From: Lepisosteus oculatus
Taxonomy: Eukaryota; Chordata; Actinopteri; Semionotiformes; Lepisosteidae
Direction: 5' to 3'
Length of the DNA: 64,000 nucleotides
Assembly (NCBI RefSeq): GCF_040954835.1
Contig: NC_090712.1
Coordinates: 9,921,284 to 9,985,283 of the forward strand
Below the pieces are notes generated by a model that was not told where the DNA came from, made no database searches, and worked only from the letters and a program-made list of their open reading frames with translations. Shown piece after piece: positions 34,331 through 47,049 of this stretch. The position numbers were made by a program, and so were the translations under genes. How positions within the stretch are numbered: the stretch's first letter is position 1; each line of letters opens with the position of its first letter.

Positions 34331-36030
34331 CGGGTATCAGCCAAGGGACAATATTTTTGATAATGGGTGAGTATCGGGGTGTGTTGTTTATCCCACTCTG
34401 TCTTTTGTTTCTCAGACACCCCTATGGCTATGTCTGAGGGCTCAGAGGGCTAGTATTGTTTGATGATTGGCTGGTAAAAGGTGGGCTGATTTTCTCTCTC
34501 CCTGTCTTTTTGTTTTCTCCCTCTGTCTCTCTATTCCATGCCTGGTCCACACCCCTAAGTCATCAATTCCCAACTGTGTTAACTAATGGGTGCCTAGAAA
34601 AGAACGTGCAGATTGCTGTCGTTGTCTTAACCTAATTTCCAGGTCCACACAGACACTTCCTTCCACACTGAGGGGGGATAGGTGAGCAAATGTGACAACT
34701 GCTACCTTCAAACTATTTAAATAAGGAGACTGCGGCTGTAAAACCATTGTTGTAGAGTCATCAGAAAATCCTTTTCAAATGTCAGATGCAATCGCTTGGG
34801 GGCAAAGAACAAAAACGCAGAAAATCCACAGCATTCTTCAAGCAATAAAAAATATAATAAAATTGTTTTATTTATATGGGCCATCCTAAAAGGAGTGATA
34901 AAATTAGCTGGACATAGAACATAAAATTAGCATGTTCTTTAAACAGAGACTTCTAACCTGTGTTGGCAAACTAGTCTTCATCAGTATGTAGTCAATGTGG
35001 GAATTTATTCTATGGCTGTACAATGCTGCCTGATCTTGATCTAAGGGGTAATGCTGTAGTTTCCTTGGTGATTCATAAAGAATGAGAATGTGTTGGAGTT
35101 TAATAACCTAATTGTTTCAGAGTTGCCGTCCATAGCTGTGTGGATCCGATGGGATGGAATGGCCGTTTGCCGATCTGAGTACTGATGTGATGAAAACCTA
35201 AACCCAATTTGCAAAGTTTCTGTAAATATGATAGATTTGTACAAACATAATATGGGCTATGTTTCCGAAAGACATTACATTTGTTGTATTTAAATTAAAA
35301 TCACATTTAAAGATGATGTCTGACAGAATACAACTAGATGTTTAATTTTGCACTGATTTTGTAGTTATTAGCTGAATGAAATTACAATGTTATTTTGTAA
35401 GCTTAATTTTATTTAAAACATTTGTACATTAATTCTACTTACGGTTCTGCATATTATGCAGCTTAAATGAGTAAAAAACAAGAAACTCATACAATCATAG
35501 ATGAAATCAACTTACATTTATTCAGAAGGCCTTCAAAATAGCTTATTTTATTTTTTCTGTATACTGTATGTACTATAGTCTACTGGGGTGCCGTTTGAAT
35601 TGTTTTATAGGGGCCTTTAAATTATCTGCTACAGAAACCAAGGAAATGTGTTAAATTTGTACAATCATTATTGCCAATTACTTGTTATTTTATAGTTTAG
35701 CATTAAAATGGAACATAAATAATGTTTGTAAAATCATGGAAGATAACCAATACAGTAAATAAACAAACTGAACTCCAGATGTATTTTTATTTGGCTAGTA
35801 CTACTGCTAATGATACTTATTCATCACAACAGAAAGGCCTCTAGAATGTGCTTACTTGAAACATTTGAATGTTTTTTTAACGCAACATTCTTAAATCTCA
35901 TCCTACTCTCACCAGGGTCAATTTACTTACAGTTAGATTCAGGTTTGGAATAAGAACAAATTTGTCCAAAGGAGAAAAATAATCTAGATATTGCAAACTA
36001 AGAATTTATGTAAGCATTTCAGTGTTTTAA
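34331..36030. other. intergenic DNA
   Basis: No gene recognised; AT-rich with no clear repeat family. Confidence 0.4.
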
Positions 36031-36034
36031 TAGG

Positions 36035-36480
36035 GGGTCAATTTACTAGTGCTGCCGTTCCAGCTGACTGTGAGTATGCATCAGTGTTGTGTGTGAAATC
36101 ATTAATGTGAAGCAATTCCAGCTGTCTGTGTAATTACTCTCCCAGAACTGTACTGGATTCTGAGCCATCAGGGATCGTGGCAACTTCCATTAGCAATGAC
36201 GATATTCTTTATAAATATATCTAAGGATGATTGCTGATTCTGTGATTATGAAAACTGTGCCATCTATCTTTTTTAGATTGGCAATTATGATCATTAAAGT
36301 ACGCTAACATTTGCATAGTATTACCAATTTAAATGCCTCAATTACCCTTTAAGGTATTGTGGGATAATAGAGCTGGAGAATGGGCTTTGTAATTGGTTGC
36401 TGAATAAATGGTGGAGGAGGAAGAACAAAGGATTTTGCTGAGATTTAGCTAATTAGTTTGATCTTCTATTTTTCTGGCCT
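36035..36480. promoter_or_regulatory. candidate conserved non-coding element
   Basis: A low-repeat stretch dense in homeodomain-type and Sox/Oct-like words (CATTAATGTG, TGTAATTACTC, CATTAGCAATGA, TTTGCATAGTATT, TTGTAATTGG, AGCTAATTAG). The composition and motif density look like a developmental enhancer in the BCL11A regulatory desert. No alignment was possible here. Confidence 0.3.
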
Positions 36481-36992
36481 CCTTTATTTCTTGAAAGTAT
36501 GAAGAGAGAAATGGGACTTGAAAGACATGAAATGAAATGTATGAATGCGGTTCTTTTGTTTTCATTCCTCAACTTCAACAAGCATTTGCCTGGTAATGCA
36601 TTCATGAATCTGGAACTATTACTTCAATGACTAAGAGAACATGGAATTCCATTCCCTCCCAATCCTTTTCAGAACAGACAAAAATGCAAAAGGCTGTTCA
36701 GAGTATTGCAGATCTGCAACAGATAGAGGAATCTCCAAAAACCTTTCAGAGGAGCCAGATTGAAGCTGTATGCAAAAATGAATGCCATTCTGGTCATCCC
36801 ATAGTTAAAGCAATTATCTCCATTGATTCAGAATGTTAAAGTCATGTGATGTGAAGTAAAAAAGACCCTTGTCATTTAAAGCCATGTGTTTTCTTCTGCT
36901 AAAAAAAAACATATTTATGCCATGAAAGGAAAAAGGTTAGTGCAGGTTGTGAAAACAAATTAAAAGACTTATACTGCAAAGGACCAGGTAAA

Positions 36993-37050
36993 GATTTATT
37001 CCATGATGCAAAGAGACACAACGTTTTCACTGTGGAGCCTTCTTAAGGTG
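36993..37050. repeat. third, diverged copy of the foldback arm
   Basis: GATTTATTCCATGATG, a short purine stretch, then ACACAACGTTTTCACTGTGG and AGCCTTCTTAAGG. It aligns with the arm at 28912 with several substitutions, so it is an older insertion. Confidence 0.65.
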
Positions 37051-40000
37051 TGTTGTATCATTCTGCACATAGAAAGATCTAAATAATTTAAGTCCTGTAA
37101 GCTATAATGTTCAAATTATTTTGGAATTCCCTGGGTCAGTATTTTACAATGATTAAAATAGTATCTTCAGTGGTCAAAGAACACACAAAGATGGATTTTG
37201 AAACATGGCTTTATTGAGATGGTGAAAATACGAACTCTTTTCTTGAGAATCAACCCTAATACAGAGCAAGGAGCTGTCTCTCTTTTACATTATTAATACA
37301 GTACATTATTTATATGTTCCACTTATTTACAGAATGTATCAGGTCCTCAAATCATGACTTACAGCAAATCAAAACTTCTGTAACAGTAAACGTTGCTTTC
37401 AAAATGCACACACACAAAACAGGTTTGTTTATTGTCCAATAAGTAAAGTTGAAAACCATCTCACACCTTATGGGTTCTGAATGAAAGTGGCAGAAGGGAA
37501 GTGAGGGAGATGTTCGATCGAACAGTGAAGGAGGAAACACAATCATTCACCAAAATAGGCTGTTCTCTGTTCTTGGGCAAGTTCAAGGCCTGTTTGTCAT
37601 CTGCCTGGCAGTATACACTGATCACTGATCTGGATTCTGCATTACCTCCCTCCCTACTGTTAGATGATACCACAGGGATGAATTCTATATACAACATAGT
37701 AAAAACATATTTCAGAATATGGCACATTACACACATTTTCGTCTTTAGTTAGGTATTAAATATTCATGTTTTACTGTGGTTCACGTATTTAACTTATTAT
37801 GATGCATTATTGTAAGCTGAAGTAATGCAACCAACGTTTAAAATAATATGCGAGATAAAATGTAACTAACGGCTCATACACCAGATCGTGGTGGATTCTA
37901 ATCGTTAAAAAAATGCCCTTTAGCCATGCAGTTTATTTGTGTCGAGCGCTGCACAGATTGTTGTATCACTTCAAGTTGAGTAAAAGATATCCCTGCTGAT
38001 GAGAAAAGCATTTTTTTTTTCAGATCAAATATTCTTAGGACTGTGGATTTTCAGGGGATCGCGGCTACAGTCCTTGTCTGGCGATATCCAGATTTGAACA
38101 AGTGACAACCGAGACACGAGCTGTCCATGGTGCTGAAAAAGGTTTTGTACGCAGTGATCAACATTGCAAGCACCCGTAACGCATAATGTTAAATACATTT
38201 TAATTGAATTGCCTATTTGAAACAATAAAGATGATAATTATTATGCTGTATTTATTTACAATAAAGTGGTAACGATTTCCAACTGATATCTTTAGTATAC
38301 TTTATCAGCTTATTGTCAAGTTAGCTATACAGTTTGTCTTACAAAACGTATAGCCTATTCGATACAAAATATTCAGCATTAAATTAATTTTCATTTAACC
38401 CTTAAACCTAGATATTATGCAGAACGTTTTTCAATTCTCCTTAATTGTAAATGCCTGTTCCCAGTGAATGCATTATTCAAGACTGATTCTCCTGTAACAA
38501 TTCTCCTTAAGACTGATTCTTCTAGTAACCTATTCCAAGTGCTTATTGAAACGTACGAGTCAGGGAAGAAGGTGGCATTTCCGTTTACAGCGTTTGTTGA
38601 TCATTTATTATTTACACTCTAATGATTCTCAACTTCACATCTTACATAATAGAGAATGTGTTCTCTTATAACTCAATTGAGTTATTGGTAAAAGGCTTTG
38701 GACAGACCTAGATATCTATTTGTTACATTACAAGTATGCAACATTTGTCGATTCTTCAGGGGTCCTACATTATTCGACTTCACTAACTAAACCTTATGGT
38801 ACTTTGTTATAAGGTCATAGTTGTTTAAGTTTGCCATCAGATCCGAGATCGTGTCAGCAAGAGCTACATTTCTGTTGCTGCTAATCATTTAAAAGCCAAT
38901 GAACTAAATACATAGGCAGTTCATTAAATCATTACAACAGCCTGGTATAATGCTCTCAGAGTCATTATAACGCTATTCCCTAGCCAGAGAGGTATGGTTG
39001 CCTTAAGCACAGTTTAATCAAATTAGATAGCAAGCTATGTCATGGGGTTTCTCCTATTGATATTCATTAAAAATACATGATTTATCACTAATCTCTTGAA
39101 GGTATATCCCATTCCTCCGACTAAAGGTAATAAATGCCACTGTAAGGATAAACAGTAAAAATTAATTTACCTTACTTAAGAGTAATAAAATATTTCACAT
39201 ACATTTCTGCAGAGCCAGCGCCTAGTGAAATGATCATAATATACAAGCAACTAAAGATAGTTCTTTTTACTCATGCATAGTCTAATATTACGCAGCTCTC
39301 ATCTGGTGGGTGTAAAATAATACAACCTAGTAACTTTGCAATCTAGCAATTAAACGAGCGAAAACTAAATTGCTTCAAGTATTACAAATACTGGTATGTA
39401 AATTTAATTGTTAGATAAACATACACGAATGAATGAATTGAAGTGTAGATCTGACATACCCTTAACAATGACTGTCAGATGTATTGTAAAGATTCGACTG
39501 GTTCTACTTTGATATTAATTTGGCCATAATAAGGATTGAAGAAACCAGTTGTCTTCAAAAATCATTTAATGGCGGAATGCGGTAAAAAAAAATCGAATTC
39601 ACGTTGCGCGCTTTTTCAAGTGCAATAAATATGGGACAAGAGATATTTTGTTATACTTCTTCTTTTAGCAGCCACGTTTTATTATTAATTAATTTTAAAA
39701 AGTGTTGTTAAAAGGCTTCTCGGGTTCTAAGGTTCATCTGAACTTTACAAACTGCATTTCTTATTACCCACAGTTTACTAAATCTAAGGAAATGCAAAAA
39801 TGCAGTCATTTTCTATCATAGTTCACCTCGATATCCCAGTTTCTTTGTGCTACGTTTAACAAAATATACTAAATATCATGTACATACGTATATCCTGTCT
39901 TTAAATTACTTGATTGAAGTGTGACCTTTATTATTCTATTAATATTATTTTAAGAATAACACAGCAATTACACACAGTATCGGACACAGTGGAGCCATCT

Positions 40001-42554
40001 ATTTAATCCATTGAGTGCTTTGGGTTTTAAAGCCTTTCTTTTTGTATTCTTTCATAGCTTTCGACGTTCGAGGCCTCTGGTTAACGCGCTGCAACAAGTA
40101 GTTGTTCCAGCACGTTTGAGAGACAGAGCGGACGGAGAGGTTTGAAACTGAGCGATGATGTTTTGCTTCCCAGATCATATTCCATTACAAACAATCCGAA
40201 TTTAAAAGCGCCACAAATGATTTGAGTTATACACAAGTATTATAAATGCCAAACAATACTAAAATAAATTGAAGGCAGTGTTTATTTGGTATATTCGTTC
40301 GCATTAATTTCCTCCTCAAGTTTACAAACTTTCAGACAACTGCAGTGATGTGAAATATGTGAAATATCTCATGTGAAACGCATCAAAACGTCACAGACTC
40401 TCGAGTGCTGATAATTAGATCTGGTCATATGTCTCTCCTTGTATGTTTATCTTTATATAAACCACACTAAAAAAACTTTTCCTGAATGGCAGACGTCCGA
40501 ATATGGCAGTGTTTATAACGTCTATAACTGTGAGCCTTATTGTTAGCTATAGATTTTATTTTTTGTGGTTGACCGAGTGAGATTCACGCCTGCATTTCAC
40601 CATCTTTTCTCAATATCTGTATAGGAGATAACGCTTCACGGTAGACACGCAGAACAGAATTCATGACTCTGCTGAATCTCTATAAGCTAAAGTGATTTAA
40701 CAAATACTCGAGCACGTTTAGATAAAAAAGGCTTTGCACTTACAACTTGATGTTTTACAGCTTTCTGAAGCTTGGATAAAGATATATAATGAACACAAAG
40801 CTTCTTTGATTTGGTAAGCGTTTGTGTTTTACAGTAAATAAACATTGAGAGATATATCTTGTAAATGTACATTGTTTTCTCTCTCTTCATCCTACAGTGT
40901 AAAGGTGTGACTTTCTCTTTTATTGTCCTGAAAGCTAACACAACTACAAGCATTAAATCGGTTAGGTATGCTTAAACTCTAAACCTGTCCTCTAAAGTAA
41001 CACAATGAATAAGATTCTTTACTAGAAGTGTGAAGGATTGGATTATCACTCCAGATTTTCTTTTATGACTCACTAAACGTGTTACTTAAATAACAAGGCT
41101 GCTTTTACTAAAGCAGAGAGAGTTCGAATACAAAGAGCAGAGTTTAAGTTTAGCCTGAAATTTTTGTGTAAAATATGACTATCTGTACTACTTAGGTTTG
41201 TTTACTAGAGATTGTATTAGGTAGTCCAAGATGCTAATCGGGATCTGTTAAACCACTGGTTTGTGTTTGGCAAGAAAAGTACCAAAATGTAACAAACGTA
41301 CTGTATCGATTTAATGACCACTAGAGGGATCATATGTTTCGACAGTTACACTATCGCTAAAAGAATACCAAAAATGTAAAATTGTTATTAACCCCAGCGG
41401 AACAGAATTAGAAGCACACAATAGATGTTTAAGAGTAAAGCTGTAAATAAATCAACTTTAGATGACACAAAATAATTTAACGAAAATTTTCTAACATGTC
41501 GAACTTCCTTAATTGTGACATGATCTTTTAGGGAAAAAATGACTTCATCCTTGTGTCGACAAAAGTGAACTCGGATGCAAAATAAAACGAAAGGCAACTG
41601 ACAAACATTTGCGACATCTACAGAAGCAGCAGTTAAGAGTAAGATATCAAGTTAACATCTTAACTGTAAACCAGGCCTGATCATCGCGTTTTAACACCTT
41701 ACACCGAGGTGAACAAAGTTTTAGGAAAATATGTATACGTATATGGTTTAAATTGATCTAGGGTTTGACATTGGCACAGTAACGTAAGCGATAATAATAG
41801 TGGTTTTGCGATGTAATAGGCAACCTAAATAAAATGATAATTTACTTAGAGATTAATGGAAATGATTCGACCTGCAAATTATAGCACGGAAAGGAAAAAT
41901 CGTATGCCCTTCACATTTTTGTGAGAATAAAACGTTCTTAAAGCTCTCAAGTATATATTTTATGCTTGAAATAAGGTTTAAATTCGTTGTCAAACTTTTC
42001 AATCCCATCTTTTAATGTGTTTAGAACAGCAAAAACAGTTATGTCGATGATGTTGAGAGGGGACAGTCAAAGGGTATCACTCCGTGTAAGAGAATTCATG
42101 AACAGTTTTATGTGTCTACCTAATCACGATTTATTCTGATTTATGTCTGTATTCAATCCATGCAAATAGTTTCAAATACAGATAATGTAACGCTTGTATT
42201 GATTTGTTTCAGCGATATACAGTAGGTGAAATTAGACCAGGATCCTGCCCATTCCCTGCTTGGTATTACTGTTATTACAATGGCATTTCTTTATACGTGC
42301 CATTGGCGTGGGCGATAGTTTATAACATCAAATCAGAATTTCCAATTTATCATGGCACATATATACTCACACAGATAATGAAATCTCCAAAGATTTGGAA
42401 ATATACTTTAATTACTCCACACATGCAACGTATCTCCGGTTTCAACGTTGGATTGAAAAGATAGCGTGTTGCACTTGCACAAATTCATATGCCAGGAAAA
42501 CACATGGTGTGGCGTGTGTGCGTGTTTGGGCTGGAGGGTGTGTATATGCCGGGG

Positions 42555-42580
42555 GAGGAGGGGGGGAGTGGGGGGTGGCC
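42555..42580 (+). repeat. G-rich tract with G-quadruplex potential
   Basis: Several runs of five to seven G separated by one to three bases lie next to TG-rich sequence. Confidence 0.5.
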
Positions 42581-43367
42581 ACAGTTTCTTGATTGAGGAT
42601 TTTGTCCTTTGTGAATACAACGGGTCTGAGACATCACAAATTCTCTAATCAAAGATAAACTAGCAGAACAAGTGGAATCCCGGCCCGTTTTAATAGGTGG
42701 GGCACTTCCTTACAATTCAAAGCCACAAGAGAAAAGTCAACTCATTTTTCATTTCAAATCCCTTTGAAAGAGGGCGTTGTAACCACAAACCTATACATTG
42801 GCATAAAATACTAATGTAGTTTATCCAGATTTGGATTTATTGTTACGAGGCCTATTTAACGGTAGCTAGCAGCAGGGGCTACGACGGCAAAAAAAAAAAA
42901 AAATCTTTCATCATCTCAGGACATAGAACTGGGTTACATTTGCGTAGTTTGCCCTCAAGATGGCACCAGTTCATTAGAATCGAAAACAAAATACCACCAT
43001 AAATTCAAGGCACCGTATGAATTACAATTGGAAACAAAACGCTAATTGCACCTAACAGTTACCCATTAACAGTACATGCACAAGCAAAAATAACCAAGGC
43101 CTTAATGGAATGCACCAGCTCATATTGTAACACTGAAAGTAGAATCTATATTAATTTAATTATCCCTGTATATAGATATTGGATTTGACACTGTTCGCGC
43201 CCAATACGGGATACACAAATTAACGATTAATCGTGAAAATATAACGCAACACAGAAAACAAGACAGTCCTCAGCAGAAACCAGATATGGCACTCTGATGC
43301 TCTGATCATTATGCGGTTTTAGAAACCCACTGTATGCGACCCTTTCCTCAATTTGCCTTTTCTATTG

Positions 43368-43393
43368 TTTTTTTTTTTTTGGGGGGGGGGGGG
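43368..43393 (+). repeat. T13/G13 homopolymer junction
   Basis: Thirteen T followed directly by thirteen G. Likely length-polymorphic and error-prone in assembly. Confidence 0.8.
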
Positions 43394-46300
43394 TTGTTGT
43401 ATCAGCTCAAATTGTTAATGCGCTAAAACAAAAAAAGCCCTCAATACAACAGATAAATGGTTGCCGGTCCCGTGTGTACCATCTCAGCCTCCTCATTCAT
43501 CATCATAACAACCGTTTAGTGTAAAATTAACAACGACTTAACTACAACAGCAATAAACATGGTCATGCATTACCATAGATTGATGAAGATTGCTCAGTGA
43601 AACCAGCAACCTGTGTGGAACTTGTCTGTGTATACTTAATGAACAGATCTGAAAGCACAGGATTAAGAATGAAGTGTTCAGTTTATCGATACCTGAATAT
43701 GCAATGTTTTTTGCAGTAACATCTGATAAAACGTCTTATTTATCTATATACACTTTGTGTAATTATTGATAAAAAACAATGAATAAATTGGTGACTATCA
43801 TTCACAGCAAATCAAGACCCGCATACGTGGTCCATATACCTATTGCTGGTTTATAAATAAAAAAAGACTAAACCAGCTAAGGTTTATAATTTCTCTCATA
43901 GCCAAGTAATCCCTTTGATTATATCTAATACCTGCCAAAACCCAGATGGTATGCCCACCCATCTCACAGTGTGATAATGCCACATTGTGAAATCTAGCCA
44001 TTAATATTAATTGTCAGCCTGTGAATCTGTCTGAACTACTAAAGCTTGAAATTCCCCTGAAAAAAAGCAAAGCCCGACTTACCAGGGATTTTAAGATAAT
44101 TCCTGTTTTTTTTTCTTTTTTAAAATTCACTACCTCCCTCTGTTTTAAGGTAGAAAATAGTCTTTGTCTGCCTGATTCTTATGCCCACTTGGAGAAAAAA
44201 AACACTTTTGTAGCACACAGAAAGGGTTTTGATAGAAAAGCATACATAATACGTTATATGCGAGTTAGATATACAGTATCATGGTAAACGGGCACAATTA
44301 AAATGTGCATTTAAATCACATTATGTATTTCGTATGCTCTTTTCGAATACTGTATGCAACACTGTTGTTTGTAATGGATGGAAATAATAGCTCTTATGTG
44401 ATTCTTAAGATCAGCTAATGAGATCATTTTTATACTACAGACTTGACCATAGTCAAAAACAATTAATCGTAACATGCAAAAAGCATCGCGTTGAAAGTGA
44501 TGTTTGGGCTGTGTATTTTCCCTCTCAAAACTAAATTCGGATGTGGTATGGACTAGATACGATAGTTTTTTATTTATTTCTGCTAATTTGTATGTGAGAC
44601 GAAACTCCTTAGTTTCTGTGCTTCTTTTACTAGTTGAGTCTGAAACAAACATAAAAACAGAAAAGAAAGCAAGAGAGTCTGTCATGCAGCCTCTATAAAT
44701 GTCCTGTTTAACTCGGTGGTTATACTGTATTAAGTAGCCTAGAGGACGAGGGGTAGTAAAATCTTGGCAGAAGTGCCTTTGGGATGCATGGCTATAATTT
44801 AGGTTTAACAACAGCCCAGACTGATTTAATTCTCTCCGGAAAGGTCAGTGCAAGGCCTGGCAAAGTTAACCTCTGTGCTTTCCATCTGTGTGCACTTCAT
44901 TCCAAACACTTTCAATAGAGCCTTGTGTGTTCAAGACTGGCCACAAACAAATTGAAGTGGTCTGGGAGCAAAGGCAGTGCTTCAAGTGTTTACCACGCAG
45001 TGACCAGTGGGTTTGTAAACAAAATGACGCAGTATCTGGGTCAAAATTACATAGCTGGCGGACAGTAAGGATTTAAAGCACAGTGAGGTTGAGAAACGAG
45101 CACAATGCAATGCACCCACGCTTCCAGCGATACAGCTAATCTACGGATTAACTTTTCATTTTTGTCGTAACCGAATTTCTTAATCAAGTTGCCCATGCAG
45201 TGAGCCGAAAAAAAGAACAAGTCCATTTTTAGCTCTCGTTATACTTAGTAATATCTTCTCCTCGTTATACTTCTCGTCTGAGAGCTCTCTACGACCTGTC
45301 TGAATGGATCGTAGCCAAATATAAAGTCAGTCTTTACTAAAATGTTTATCTCAAGAAGATAATTTAGAAAGAATTTGTTGTGAACTGCAGATTTACCACT
45401 CACATAGTTTAGCTGGTATTACAAAATATGTAGACTACGAAAGCCATGTAAAAACACTCGGTTGTGGTGTTGCTGTGATGTAGACCTGCAGTATCGTTTT
45501 CCAGTGTGGTTGAATCTCCCCTTTTAACTTTACAAATGAGGAATGCCCTAAGGAAAGAGTAGACGTGCGTTTCGTCTTCTTTGTTCTTTATGTATCTATT
45601 AAAAACACCTTAACCGCAATGTGCTTTTCAGTCACGCTGAGTCCAAACTTAAGAATCCAGTTTCACAACTTTTACTATTTGTTTCTAATTTACCGAAGTG
45701 TTGGTGGGTGGGATTTTCGAATAATGGCGCAATGGATCTTTAGCTACACAGGGCTGCATTCGTGATGCTGAAACTAGCTACTAAGAACTTGTAATTTAAG
45801 AAAAAGTACCTGTTAAGGGATACATACAGTACAGTAATCTATTCCTGGCACTAGCCTTAACTAAAAATGATGACAAGTTGTAAGCAAAAACTGGAAAACA
45901 AATTCTAAAATAAAAAGATCATTACCCTTTAAATGCTGTAGCCCTTGAGTAAATAGAGAATCTAAATGATATAAAACTAATTATAGGCTAAACCTTTACG
46001 TGGGGTGTAAAAAAAAAAGATATTTTATGTACTGGAAACATGATCACTACCATTTACATTTAGTATTCAATGGCTATTCAGTGGCACTATGGACAATTTG
46101 AATTTGACACTTGCGTTTAGTGACAGGTTTTTAAAAGTTCTATACAACTTATAGGCCTATAGACTGTCTTTTAAATAGTGCAGTGGTTTGTAAGAATAAT
46201 TCTGGACCTCTGTTATAAAGAGTTAAACTTTTTAGCTTTAAAGTTATCAGAACGTGCGCTTTTTTACTGATTAAAAGTAACTTTTGTTACTTTTAATAAC

Positions 46301-46461
46301 GAATTGCCTTATTCTTTGCAATACTATTTTGCTGTAAAACGCTCAAATGACATCTTTGCCTATCAAGGAAACGTCATAGTGCGATAGGTGATGCAGCCCC
46401 AACGGGAGCAGTGCGTCCAGTGAACTATTTTGGAAACTAGTTAAAAAATGTCCAAGTTTAG

Positions 46462-46522
46462 TTTTAATAGTTAGTAGTAACAGTTTTACTAGTAAGTAGT
46501 AACAGTTTTAATAGTAAGTAGA
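46462..46522 (+). repeat. short tandem repeat of about 24 bp
   Basis: The unit TAGTAACAGTTTTAATAGTAAG occurs about two and a half times with single-base changes. Confidence 0.7.
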
Positions 46523-46789
46523 TGAAAAGCAGCGCTCCTTTAGACGTCAATACCATTTCAATGCGTGCATGTCATATAAATCTTTTGTAAAGACACTAAT
46601 GACAAATGGAAAAAAAAAGTTAATGTATTATTTTAATACGGCATAACTTTTATTTTTAAAGAATAAGTAGCCCGACAGGGAAAAGTTATAATTGAGCATT
46701 TCCGTCCTTATGTGCCGTTTGTATAGACAAGTGTGGCTACTCGCATTGCAGCCCACAGTGTAACTCAGTGTGTAACAGGGATCAAAGCA

Positions 46790-47045
46790 GGTAACCTTAA
46801 GGGCACATCGCTGCCATTCGTGTGATTTGGTGAGTGACTAGCATTGCAGTGCTCAAGGGGTTAATTACCGCGGGCTGTCATATTGCTGAATCAGAACCCC
46901 TTTAATAAAATTAATTAGGTTCTGCATTTCACAGGGCGATGACCACTGACCCTGGTGTGCCTATTATTCACGAAGCACAACTTCAACCTGTCTGGCTGAC
47001 TAAAATACAAACAAAGGGAATCATTTTCTCTCTGGCCAGAAAAGC
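46790..47045. promoter_or_regulatory. candidate conserved non-coding element
   Basis: Non-repetitive and GC-balanced against AT-rich surroundings. It contains AATTAATTAGG, TATTATTCACG, TTGCTGAATCAG and ACAAACAAAGGG. It lies about 6 kb upstream of BCL11A, where long-range enhancers are expected. Confidence 0.3.
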
Positions 47046-47049
47046 GTTT

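Larger units (their letters stand above)
37056..46785. other. central part of the PAPOLG-BCL11A desert
   Basis: Nearly 10 kb without an exon I can support. It contains a G-rich tract at 42550-42580, a T13/G13 junction at 43368-43393 and a small tandem repeat at 46462-46522. The longest open frame, 166 codons at 44311-44811 on the minus strand, shows no family resemblance. Confidence 0.5.

Noticed and set aside
44311..44811. 166-codon minus-strand open frame
   Set aside because: It is the longest uninterrupted frame outside the genes, but it has no recognisable domain, no splice context and lies in AT-rich intergenic DNA. Probably chance.
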